Shown: piece by piece, positions 9,447-19,000 of the stretch
How positions within the stretch are numbered: the first letter of the stretch is position 1
Layout: the number at the start of each line of letters is the position of its first letter
Assembly (NCBI GenBank): GCA_900128585.1
Contig: LT642182.1
Coordinates: forward strand, 1 to 40,503
DNA from: Stramenopiles sp. TOSAG23-3
Taxonomy: Eukaryota; Sar
Direction: 5' to 3'
DNA: 40,503 nucleotides
The notes under the pieces: model-generated
Database searches by the model: none
Seen by the model: only the letters and a program-made list of their open reading frames with translations
Told to the model about the DNA's origin: nothing
Translations under genes and position numbers: made by a program

Positions 9447-10430
9447 ATGGAAATGTATGCTCCAACGTGGGAGGACACTTTGGAGAGTTCTGTGCCGGTT
9501 CCGCATACAGTCGAAGAAATCCTCTTGAATCGATCGAGTTACACTCAAGCATGTGTTGAAAGAAATAGGTCTTTGATCGAGGACATGCAAAAACAACTAT
9601 TCGTGCAATACCAAGAGCAGAACAAAACGATGGAAGCGTGGAGAAACGAAGTTGATGGAACCATTTCCCATATAAAAAAGCAAATCTTCGAGGCCGTGTT
9701 TAAAATAGAAAATTTACAAGAATCAATGAAAAAACAAGAGATAGCTTTGAGCTCCGCAAAATCCGAATGCTCATCGGTGAGATCGCAACTTGTCGAAAAA
9801 GACAAACATTTGTCAGATATTGAAATTCGGCAAACAGACCAGGCCCATCGTGTTGAGACAAGAATAAAGACGCTTAATAAACTGGTGGTAGATGCCCTCA
9901 CCGAGGAGCAAAGGGAAAGAAACAATATTGAAAAGAAACTGCTGAGTAAGAACGAACAGGTGGAGAATGTGTTGAAAGCCGTTGAATTGCTTTTAGAGAA
10001 GGTGGAAATTCAACGCAACCATTTTGAAGCTCTGAATGCTCAAGTCACACTTCTAGAAAAGAACAGGTCAGCTGCTGAACAATTGGGCATTTTTGATAGC
10101 TCAAAATCGAAAATATCTAACACTCCTAATAGACTGATAAAAGCACGAGCAAAATCTATGGGCGATTCTTCCTTGGAAATTTCGGAGCTCATGGCAAGTG
10201 CTTCTCGCATTTCACCACGCGGTATAAAGAAGGTTGAGGCGACCGGGAGAGAAAATGCCACTGGGATCGGTGCCGATGCCGCATCTTCAATAACACCGAA
10301 CGCCGTTGAGAACGATGAGGATAATAAACACTCACACAATTCGAAGAAACAACCGGAGAAGAAACGATCAAAAAAACGGATTAGTTTCAAGAAAATCGCA
10401 AACATTTTCAGAAAATCCCAAACAGATTAA
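9447..10430 (+). CDS. Coiled-coil protein of unknown function
   Basis: The protein has 327 residues and I do not recognise its family. Residues about 30-210 are strongly helical with heptad-like spacing of Leu/Ile/Val and many Glu/Lys/Gln, predicting a long coiled coil. No enzyme motif, signal peptide or membrane segment is visible. The C-terminal third is Ser/Ala-rich and ends in a very basic stretch (KKQPEKKRSKKRISFKKIAN) that could be a nuclear localisation signal or membrane/cytoskeleton contact. The start ATG at 9447 has the context gaacATGG. The gene converges with the DUF1664 gene and is bracketed by related repeat blocks at 8830-9012 and 10465-10808. A cytoskeletal or scaffold role is possible but not shown. 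Confidence 0.75.
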   Translation: MEMYAPTWEDTLESSVPVPHTVEEILLNRSSYTQACVERNRSLIEDMQKQLFVQYQEQNKTMEAWRNEVDGTISHIKKQIFEAVFKIENLQESMKKQEIALSSAKSECSSVRSQLVEKDKHLSDIEIRQTDQAHRVETRIKTLNKLVVDALTEEQRERNNIEKKLLSKNEQVENVLKAVELLLEKVEIQRNHFEALNAQVTLLEKNRSAAEQLGIFDSSKSKISNTPNRLIKARAKSMGDSSLEISELMASASRISPRGIKKVEATGRENATGIGADAASSITPNAVENDEDNKHSHNSKKQPEKKRSKKRISFKKIANIFRKSQTD

Positions 10431-10944
10431 AACAGAATAACAGACGAAAGTAAAAATTTTAAAACAAGAAAATTGGCTGTTACTTTTTTAAATTTGTTTA
10501 CTTAAATAACAGCCAGTGGCATGAAGGAAATGTAAACTTAGAATGTCTAAATCTAGATTTCAGTTCGCAGTAGACGTACATTAATTTTAATTATGACGAA
10601 ATGATCAAACTCAATACCGATCATTATTTCATAGAGCAGTACCACAGACAACGAGCCCCTTTAAAACATTTATGCCGCTGTGTACTTTTAAGACCAATCA
10701 ATTGGAATCTTGACCTTCTTTTTTCTTTAATTTTAATTACTATAAAATAACAGCCAATTTTTCTTGTTTTTTAATTATGATGTATTTAAATAACAGCCAA
10801 TTTTCTTGACTTTAAATAATCTTTTGTTTTTATTTTTTCATCTCGTTCTCCTTTCTTCTTCCTCTCCTTATTAATGTGCAGTTTTGAAGGAGGGCTGGGC
10901 TGGTTTGAACGAACGTCGACATTCATTTGAGCTGTACTCACGGC
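10431..10944. other. Convergent intergenic region rich in CAGCCAAT boxes
   Basis: The stretch contains the downstream set of CAGCCAATTTTCTTG boxes, one of them inverted (10465-10479), and TTTAATTTTAATTAC elements shared with 8941-8960. The end of the DUF1664 gene overlaps a plus-strand frame at 10884-11069, which is a shadow. No further gene is supported. Confidence 0.6.
10465..10808. repeat. Downstream copy of the repeat block flanking the coiled-coil gene
   Basis: An inverted box CAAGAAAATTGGCTG is at 10465-10479. A diverged box with ATGAAGGAAATGTA, GAATGTCTA and TTTCAGTTCGCAGTA spans about 10508-10573, followed by TTAATTTTAATTA. Two further boxes lie at 10751-10766 and 10794-10808. The order of elements matches the upstream block at 8830-9012. 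The box at 10465 and the box at 10794 form a perfect 15-bp inverted pair. Confidence 0.65.
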
Positions 10945-11994
10945 TTAGATTGTCATCGGAGGTGCAATCGTATCTTGGTCATTACTACGTGACTTTGGCG
11001 AATGAAATTGGAAGCTGTCGTTTGCTCCAAATTCAGTGTGTAAAGATTTCTCCACTGGTGTACTACTGAAACAGAGCTGCTGCAACCAATGATTCGAAAT
11101 TGGTGTCAGGTCGATGGGGTTCAGGCTATTCCTACGCTTTATAGCGGGTGGGCGGCTCGGGGATTCGCACAGGAAGCTTTTAGAAACATTCTTGGGTGCG
11201 TCGTCTATCTCCGACTTGTTGTTCGCAAAGGATTTTAATTCACTCAATTCGACATTGTCATTAGATGTGAAGGCAACATTCTTCGATACGACATTACACA
11301 GCAAATAAATGCCCCGGCTTGAGAATCGAGTCTGGCCTTCTATCACGGAAACTTTATCGGACAGATTTCCCACCATTCCTTTTAACTGCTTTTGCATTTG
11401 ATTAACATGTTCTAAATCTTTGCTTACCTTTCCAACATCATCTGTAATTTTTCTCTCTAATCTGTCCGCGCTTCGCTCTACGGTCTTCTCCACGCGTGTG
11501 ATCCGATCGAGAAGTTGCTCTCTTAAAGTCCCAATAGCGGCCGTAACTTGCGCTACGCGGCACTTTAATTCCGAAACTGTTTGTTTGAAAAGGGACTTTG
11601 TAACATATGCGATATCATTATAACCGACCCCCTTAAAATAGCAATACGAGTACAACGCAGCCATGGTGACGGCGAGCCCTCCGAAGCTCTTCGCTACCAA
11701 GTCTTGGCTTGGCCCTGAAATTTGTACAACCGTCGGCGTGCCATTTGCTACCCTGATACTTCCTAAAGCTTTAACTTGTTCAGTCAGTTGAGCCACTTCC
11801 CTATTCAGAGAGTTTATGGATCCAGAGCTGTCTTGTGATTTTGTAACTATGTCAAACAAAGTACGAATCAGCCCGGGACCACCCCGCCCCGAGTCTTGGT
11901 TGTTTCCCATTTGCTGTTCAGCACTTTTCCCAACAACATAGCCTCCCCCTCCTATCAAGAGCAACGCTGTTGGACCCAACTTCGCTCTAGCCAT
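10945..11994 (-). CDS. DUF1664-family coiled-coil membrane protein
   Basis: This 349-residue protein resembles the DUF1664 family known mainly from plants and algae, whose molecular role is unknown. It starts with a short hydrophobic segment (LGPTALLLIGGGGYVVGKS). A helical region and a second hydrophobic segment (SFGGLAVTMAALYSYCYFKG, about residues 105-125) follow. Next comes GVGYNDIAYVTKSLFKQTVSELKC, which aligns with the family's 'GWSFSDVMFVTKRNM' block, then a coiled coil to about residue 225. The C-terminal 120 residues are Ser-rich and not conserved. Two membrane-associated segments and the family's reported organelle association suggest a membrane-anchored protein. The frame is open to TTG at 12003, but the first ATG is at 11994 with a following G (aaaATGG), so I use that. 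Confidence 0.72.
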   Translation of the reverse strand: MARAKLGPTALLLIGGGGYVVGKSAEQQMGNNQDSGRGGPGLIRTLFDIVTKSQDSSGSINSLNREVAQLTEQVKALGSIRVANGTPTVVQISGPSQDLVAKSFGGLAVTMAALYSYCYFKGVGYNDIAYVTKSLFKQTVSELKCRVAQVTAAIGTLREQLLDRITRVEKTVERSADRLERKITDDVGKVSKDLEHVNQMQKQLKGMVGNLSDKVSVIEGQTRFSSRGIYLLCNVVSKNVAFTSNDNVELSELKSFANNKSEIDDAPKNVSKSFLCESPSRPPAIKRRNSLNPIDLTPISNHWLQQLCFSSTPVEKSLHTEFGANDSFQFHSPKSRSNDQDTIAPPMTI

Positions 11995-12544
11995 TTTGTA
12001 CAAATAGACCTGAGCTATAAATAGCCAGAGTCAAGTTACCTTTTAGTTTGAATTCTTTGAAGAACTCTGTCAGGTATGAATTTCGTTTGACTTGTGGAAA
12101 ATAGTCTCATCAATGTTGAGACACTGCGTTTCCACCAATTATGTGTACTAGACAGCAACAACAAACAGCAACAACATTTGCAGGGTGCGGTAGTAAACGA
12201 AGACGTTCGGAGTAGTAGTACGGTACCTCGCGTCGTCGTCGGTAATATTAATTGATCCTGCTGTTGCTTTGTTGATTGACTAACTTATATATATAATAGC
12301 AACAATATAAATAATAATAAAAAGATTGACGGAAAGAAGGAGGAGGAAGGGTTTTTTTCGCGCATTTTTTCTTCCTTCTTCTTTCGCTCCCTCTTCAGTC
12401 GTCGTCTATGCTATGCCTTTGATACAGCGAAACCGCCAATAAATAATATCGTACGCTACTATACTAGACTATACTATTACGGTTCTGCTGAAGAAACGGC
12501 TATATAAAGTACAATGCCGAACTGCTTATCACTTTTTCCATTTC

Positions 12545-12580
12545 CAGGTACCTGGTAGGTACCGGTAATTGGAACTGTAC
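12545..12580. repeat. GTACC-rich palindromic repeat
   Basis: CAGGTACCTGGTAGGTACC and the adjoining GGTAATT belong to the same self-complementary family; CAGGTACCTG is a perfect palindrome. Confidence 0.65.
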
Positions 12581-12693
12581 AAGAATGAAAGTAAAATGAT
12601 GGTGGTGATATTATAATAAAGAAAAAATAATTTAATTATAGCCCTAGACTTACTACATACAGTATTATTAATTTATATTTTTTATCACTTTGA

Positions 12694-12756
12694 TGTACCG
12701 TACCGGTAATACAATGTACCGGTACCTGTGCCTGGTTAGGGTATTATACCTGGTCT
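12694..12756. repeat. GTACC-rich palindromic repeat
   Basis: GTACCGTACCGGTA, then GTACCGGTACCTGTGCCTGG and TATTATACCTGGTC, form a diverged cluster of the same family as at 9098 and 33455. Confidence 0.65.
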
Positions 12757-12989
12757 AAGTACTAAAAATTATTGCCTTTTTTTTAGGAGAGTTGTTGTCT
12801 ACGAATTAGTAGTTGACTACCCCCGGTGGGGGAAAGTATTTTGTCAACTGTACGACAGTTTGATGGGCTTTGCAAATAATTATTTCATTGTACCGAGTAC
12901 AAATTTTAACACATAGAAACAGTGTTTAAGCGGACCAACAGGTTTTTAAAGTTAACCACCACAACGCAGGACTAATTGGCGTAGTTGCT

Positions 12990-14984
12990 ATGTGGGAAAC
13001 CAGCGGTCGGTCTAACCCAACGACGCGTCTTAGTCTATCCAGGGCATTTAAGACAATAAGGCGAGCAAAGAAAGATGCGAACGCGAAGACTAGCCTTGCT
13101 TTCGGTAGATCACTGGAGAATGTAGTAGCCTTTAAAAATTCTGAGGACCGGAGAGGGGCATCAATTCATTTTACAACTGAACGTAACGCACTGGAATCTG
13201 GGTCAGTCGCTTCTTCGCTAAACCGAGGAAGCACGAGTAGCACTGGTGTATGTTTAGAGGACCCCGGAGACAAACGCGCCGATCTTTTGATGAAGTCAGA
13301 GTTAGTTCCGCAAAGTACATGGAGTCTACTGCCACGCCACGCAAGAAAATTTTTGACGTCGAGTGAAAAGGTTTTACGGCCTTCAAAGGTTGGTTTAAGT
13401 TTGTTTTCTACTCTCTCTGGCTTTTTTCTTTGTCCGAACCCTATCGATAAAAGCGACATTGGTTATTCGAAAAAAAGAGAAGTTTTGCAAGAGCTGTATC
13501 GACATCCATACGTACATGCATCATGCAAAATTTTGTGGGACGTCTTATCTGGAAAGCGGAAGCGAAAAGTAAAAGGTTCGCACTGTGACATATTTTGTAG
13601 GAAGCTTTGCTATTTGTTGACAGGCATGGTCATAGAAAAAGCTATTGGTGATGCTGGGCTAGCCTCGCCCAACGCATACGGTTTCCCTGCCTTCAAAGAA
13701 GGGCTTGTTTCGATCGTAATGTTCTGTGCTCCCGATACATACACCGTTTTTGAGTTAGTCGATTGGTTTGAAAAAGTATTCAATCTAATTTTGCACAAGA
13801 ACAAAGATGGAGGGTACACGTTTGCTTCCAACGATGAACTTGTTGCGTTTCACCAGGAAAACCACCCAGATAAAACATTGGCGCTACTTGAGGGTGCCGA
13901 TACGAGCACGAAGAAATTCAAGCCCGAAAGAAATCATACTGAAGAGACATACGCTGAACCCCCTCATATTTTGCCGCAGGCCTCTCAAGAATTTCGTCGA
14001 AATCTGTCTGCATCGTACGAAAAATACAGGTGGAAAACCCCTAGCATGCCAAAGTCCATGTGGCAGCCAATGCGCACGTGGCAGTTGAGGGAGTTGAAGA
14101 GTAGCAGGTCCCTGCACCAGTCAGATTCTAGTATCGACTTTAAACCATCGAGTTTGATTGATGGGTCGAGCACGGTGCATCCCGAAGATGTAGATAATGG
14201 GGAACACTCTACTATTGCAGTGGATGGGAAGGAAAAACTGCGAAATAACTGGAAAAACGAGATTGTTTCGGCGAACTTGACCGCCCAACGCAAACGAAAT
14301 CAAGGTGTCGCACACGTTGCAACAACACCTCAGCAGAAGAGCACATGGCAGCCCAAGTTTTCTCTTCCGTCTCGTTTACTGGATGCTTACGATAGTGTCT
14401 TAGGAGATGGGACAAAACTAGCGGATGATCACAACAATGTTACTTTTGACAAACGGTTGTTCTATAAGAAACTGGAGAAAAATGATTATAAATACACAAT
14501 CAAGACAAGGCCGTTACCGACAGGAAGGGAAATTTTGCACGATTATACCACCGTCCTGGGCAGCCTAGAAATGACAAATGACGTCCGAAACGAGAAGGCC
14601 CAAAGGAAGTATAGAGTGTCTCAACTGAGCCATTTGTCATATATGTTGCAGGCACCAAATCCCAGGCGAGAGCCTACTTTGCCGTATGAGACCCACAGCC
14701 GTGAGGTTGTCGCACTAGCACGGCCCCAACGGAAGGCGTACAGTTCCTCGATACCATTTACCCCCACTATTTTCCACGTACCAATTGCAGAAACGAGTGC
14801 AACTCCTGTCTCGGAAACTGTGGGCTCGGTGGTTTCAAAACGATCGGAGCAGTCACAACAACATTCTACAGCAACACTTCACGACAAAGAGGATAATTAT
14901 ATTCGGAAAGCTCTGGAAATGGGCGCCAGGGCCCGAATACGGAAGGAGGAACTGGCAGAAATTGAAAGGTCACTTCGATATTGA
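12990..14984 (+). CDS. Uncharacterised 664-residue soluble protein
   Basis: I do not recognise the family. The N-terminal 130 residues are basic and Ser-rich. Residues about 155-300 look like a compact, mostly helical domain (HPYVHASCKILWDVLSGK, then CDIFCRKLCYLLTGMVIEKA and FELVDWFEKVFNLILHKNKDG). The rest is low in hydrophobics and Pro/Ser/Arg-rich. A short motif recurs: LLDAYDSVLGDGTKLADD (about 466-483) and ILHDYTTVLGSLEMTND (about 513-530), sharing L-x2-Y-x2-VLG, which points to a small internal repeat. No membrane segment, signal peptide or catalytic motif is visible. The start at 12990 (ctATGT) is the first ATG in the frame. The helical core loosely recalls calcium-binding or ciliary proteins, but that is not supported enough to name. 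Confidence 0.75.
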   Translation: MWETSGRSNPTTRLSLSRAFKTIRRAKKDANAKTSLAFGRSLENVVAFKNSEDRRGASIHFTTERNALESGSVASSLNRGSTSSTGVCLEDPGDKRADLLMKSELVPQSTWSLLPRHARKFLTSSEKVLRPSKVGLSLFSTLSGFFLCPNPIDKSDIGYSKKREVLQELYRHPYVHASCKILWDVLSGKRKRKVKGSHCDIFCRKLCYLLTGMVIEKAIGDAGLASPNAYGFPAFKEGLVSIVMFCAPDTYTVFELVDWFEKVFNLILHKNKDGGYTFASNDELVAFHQENHPDKTLALLEGADTSTKKFKPERNHTEETYAEPPHILPQASQEFRRNLSASYEKYRWKTPSMPKSMWQPMRTWQLRELKSSRSLHQSDSSIDFKPSSLIDGSSTVHPEDVDNGEHSTIAVDGKEKLRNNWKNEIVSANLTAQRKRNQGVAHVATTPQQKSTWQPKFSLPSRLLDAYDSVLGDGTKLADDHNNVTFDKRLFYKKLEKNDYKYTIKTRPLPTGREILHDYTTVLGSLEMTNDVRNEKAQRKYRVSQLSHLSYMLQAPNPRREPTLPYETHSREVVALARPQRKAYSSSIPFTPTIFHVPIAETSATPVSETVGSVVSKRSEQSQQHSTATLHDKEDNYIRKALEMGARARIRKEELAEIERSLRY

Positions 14985-16030
14985 TGAGGAGGTCCAGTTC
15001 ATCAAAATTAAGGACATTTAAATGAACCCTTCTACTTGTTATTAATGGAATACCAAGTGCTGATATAGTCGTCTTGATGATATTATTATGTATTTAAGTA
15101 AGGATTAATACACACACACGAAAATATTGTGTTGGTATGTAAAAAAATAGCAATGCTGTCTTTATATGATTTTATTTGGACAGATAGTTATACTAAATTC
15201 GATAGGAATTTTCCTAATCCTCTGTCAAGGTAAATCAATAATAATAACGTTGCAGAACGTTGCAGTCTGAATATGGCGAGGAGGTTTCCTATGGTGTGTC
15301 AAGTCAAAACCAACAGAAAAACGAACAAATAAATTGAGTTGAAAAGGAGAAAAGCACATAATTGCTACCTTCGTATAGTAACTAAAGAAAGCAAATATCG
15401 CCACAGCACCTGAGGCGCTATTATACCGGTTTTTAATAATAATTTATACAGTACCGTACCGGTATTTATTTTTTAACCTGTACTGTACCAACCGCACCGG
15501 CAGTTGAAAGCCCGACTTCTTTCTTTCTTCTTCGCGAAGAAGTTCTACTTTTTAACCATACGGTCGGTGCGGTAGTAAACATAATGACAATAGGCGTCCA
15601 TAGTGGCACCAACCGAATATTAAATACCAGGTACAGTAGTAAAAATAACATTTCATCAGTATTATAGCTATTATACAGAACAGTTACAAGAAGGGGCGAA
15701 GTGAATAACAGTATAATAACCTCTACTACATACAAACCCCTCTCCTCCATCAAATCCATGGTAGATATATGCTGTGTCGTTGTTGTAAAATAATTGTCCA
15801 TGCGTCATCCTCCTAAGCTATCATCATTAACAACGGCGACTCCCAACTTTTTCCCACTTACTTGTCGAGAAGTCGAACGCTTCCATGCTTCTAGAATTAT
15901 TGACTAACGAATTATAATAAGAACAGAAAGACTCGAACGACAAACCCAAGAATCCAGTCGAAACGACTTTATTGCCCACTTGAACGGCAGGACTTGGTTG
16001 TTGCACAGGCTAGCACGCTGAAGGCCCACG
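14985..16030. other. Intergenic region with a doubtful small hydrophobic frame
   Basis: This AT-rich spacer contains a GTACC palindrome (15423-15465) and a 10-bp tandem duplication of AACGTTGCAG (about 15246-15265). A minus-strand 111-codon frame (15466-15801) would encode two or three hydrophobic helices and a basic tail. It has an ATG start but no recognised homology and begins its 3' end in the repeat, so I do not call it a gene. Confidence 0.55.
15423..15465. repeat. GTACC-rich palindromic repeat
   Basis: TATACCGGT, then 20 A/T bases, then GTACCGTACCGGTATT. Both arms can pair through ACCGGT. Confidence 0.6.
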
Positions 16031-19000
16031 ATGAGTGTCATTCCTCTTATGCAGAAGAAGATGAAGGAGAAGGCTAACAGTGCCAAACTTAATGGTTTTG
16101 CAGGAACTCTCAGTGCGAGACATCTTGCAGACGAAATAGAGGGTGTGGATCTAGCAAAACCAATCGTGGGAGATGATACTGCGGATTCATTCTGGAAAGG
16201 GATTCATAACCACCACCAGAACGCTTATGTCGTCAACAAAGGCGTTATGGCACATATTACAGAAATTACACAAGACGCACGGAGTCACGCCAAAATGGAG
16301 GAGAACGAGAGAATACGAAAAGCGGCTGGCAGGTTTCTTTTGCCCAAAGTTTACTTGATCAACCCAAGGCATAAATATAAGGTTGGCTGGGATGTATATA
16401 TAGGGGCAGTGATACTTTACAGCGCCATCGTCATTCCATATTCTATTGGTTTCTCAGTAGAGTTTCCAGACGATACAGCAATTGGAGGTCTGAATATTTT
16501 CTTTGATCTGTGCTTTGGCTTGGATCTTATTTTTAGTTTCAACATGGTCTATTACGATGATGTCCATGGCAACATAATCACAAACAGGTGGCAAATAGCA
16601 AAGCAGTACTTATCGACGTGGTTTGCAATCGATTTTTTCAGTACTTTACCGATAGATAGAATTGCAATTGGTGTTATGGGCAGGGAGGGAGGAAGCTCTG
16701 CAAGAAGCATCAAGCTAATACGGACACTGCGGCTATTCAGGTTAACCAAATTGGTTCGAGTTTTCAAACTGAAAAAGTTTGCTGAGCTAATTAACGACTT
16801 AGAAATAAACCAAGGGTTTATCTCCCTTGGAAACCTTATGTTTAGAATTATTTTTTGCGCTCATTTGTTGGCCTGCTTTTGGAACCTGACGCATGTAAAT
16901 GCAGAACCAGGCATGAACACTTGGTCTTTGCATTTTGGTGTAAGTCCTTCCGCCGACGTTGGTGAGCATTACGTAGCTGCACTGTACTGGACTGCTGCAA
17001 CAATGATGGGGGTAGGATACGGAGATGTGTACGCTGTCAACTCTTGGGAGCGAGCGTACTCGATTTTAGCGCAGATAGTCGGGGCATTTACTTTCGGTTA
17101 TATACTTGCTACGATGACAATATTTTACGAGTCTTCTGATCCCAGGACGGCAAAAATCGACGCGCACATCGATGAGCTAAAAAGCTACATGCACGAAAGA
17201 AAATTGCCGAAAAAGCTTCAAAATCAAGTTTTAATGAATTTTCAATACCGCTATCAGACGAAATCAATTTTTGCAGAGAAAGAAATACTCGCCGAACTAT
17301 CAACACACCTCGCAGACGAGGTTACGAAGAACGGATACGCAGAAATAATTTCAAGATTTCCTTTCCTAAAAACATGTCGCACCAGGTTTGTTACGAGCGT
17401 CATGCTCAATATGAAACCCGTATACATAGAGGAAAACGATGTGCTTTACTATCAAGGTAGAATGTCCCCGGGGCTATTTCTTTTGCGCGAGGGTATGGTA
17501 ATAGCCACAGCAGTTTTAGGGGAATCAAAACTGCCAAAGACCCCCTCTATGCAATTTATGAACAAAAATGTAAGCGAAGAGCCCAATCCCCCCAATAATG
17601 ACGCGACTCAAAGCCGGTTGATCGGCGTATTTCAAGCTGGTAGTCATTTTGGCCATGAAACATTTTGCACAAAGAAGGCCTCACTTTCGTACTTTCGCGC
17701 TGCTGCAAATTCTGATGTTCTTATGGTTCCATGCGAGGACATGGAGCACCTGTTGGCAGAAGCATCTCATATTTTTGACGACTTGAACAAAGACGGTGCT
17801 GCATTATACGAGAATCTTCAGACAGTCGTTGGTATTCACAATAGAATTGAATGTATTCCGCCAGGCCCGGTCGATCCCGAGCAGATGCCAGATTTGAAAG
17901 TGGTATTTAACGGCCAACTTCGAGGTTATGGACACAAAAGGCGAACGCTGACGTTTGCAAAAGTACAATCTTCCAAAAAGCTATTTAAAGACTTAGACCC
18001 AGATGGTGACATTGATATCACAAAGCTTCTCGAATCCACCCGAGAGACTCTTTACCCTTGCATGTTTCCTCCCTCTAGAAGGCATTCCCTCCCTTCGACG
18101 GATATGGACAATGTTGACGTTGAGGACTTAGAAGACACCGACGATGAGGAGGAAGAAGACCAAGACGAGGAGCGTAAGATTGCTCGTCGGAAATCATCGT
18201 GGGACGGAGAAAGCCTGTCTCAAGTTATCAGGCACAAATCAACGCATCATGATGTAAGAGACAAGATGGTAACAGTCAACCTAACAGCGAAACAAATATT
18301 AAATCTTGGGTTTGTCCATCCACAATATAATATCAAGCAAAGGTTTGACATTCTGATCGGCATGTTAATCATTTACAGTGTTGTGGCAATTCCCTACCAA
18401 ATAGCATTTGATATAGACTCAGAAGCAGGCTGGTTGGTCTTCGATTGGACAGTAGATATTCTTTTTGCGGTCGATATTTGTGTTACCGCGAAAACACCAT
18501 ACATGGACCCGGAGAAACGCACTTACATTTGCGCAAACCGGATGATTGTCGAGAAATACGTAAAGAGTTGGTTTGCTATAGACTTTTTCTCTACCGTACC
18601 TATCGACAAAATAGCAGCCTCCATTGCACTAAACAATTCTGCGGGAGGAGATGATGGAAAGAATCTTAAATTGGTGAAATTGATAAAGACTTTGCGCTTG
18701 ATCAGATTATTGAAGCTAGCCCGGGTGTTGAAACTAGGGAAGATCCAAGATTCGTTGGAAGATATCTTTGACAGCCCGAATACATTCAAATTGCTGAAAT
18801 TATGCCTAATGTTATTTGGCTGCGCTCACATGATTGGTTGTGCTTGGTTTGCTGTTTCGCCGAAAGGAACCCCCCCGCACGAAGCATGGTGGGGCCAGCT
18901 GGAAGACCTTCAGTATGAACAAGATAACACTGAGCAGCTGTACCTCGCCTCGTTGTATTGGGCTTTTACCACCATGACGACAGTAGGCTATGGGGACATT

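Larger units (their letters stand above)
11995..12989. other. AT-rich divergent intergenic region
   Basis: This spacer separates the divergent DUF1664 and 664-residue protein genes. It holds GTACC palindromes near 12545 and 12694, a pyrimidine-rich TTCTTCCTTCTTCTTTCGCTCCCTCTTC patch (about 12368-12396), CAACAACAA repeats (about 12148-12175) and TATA-like runs (TATATATATAATA, about 12285-12297). No gene is supported. Confidence 0.6.

Noticed and set aside
15466-15801. 111-codon minus-strand hydrophobic frame
   Set aside because: Has an ATG and hydrophobic runs, but no recognised family, and its 3' part lies beside a palindromic repeat; hydrophobic frames are common in AT-rich DNA.
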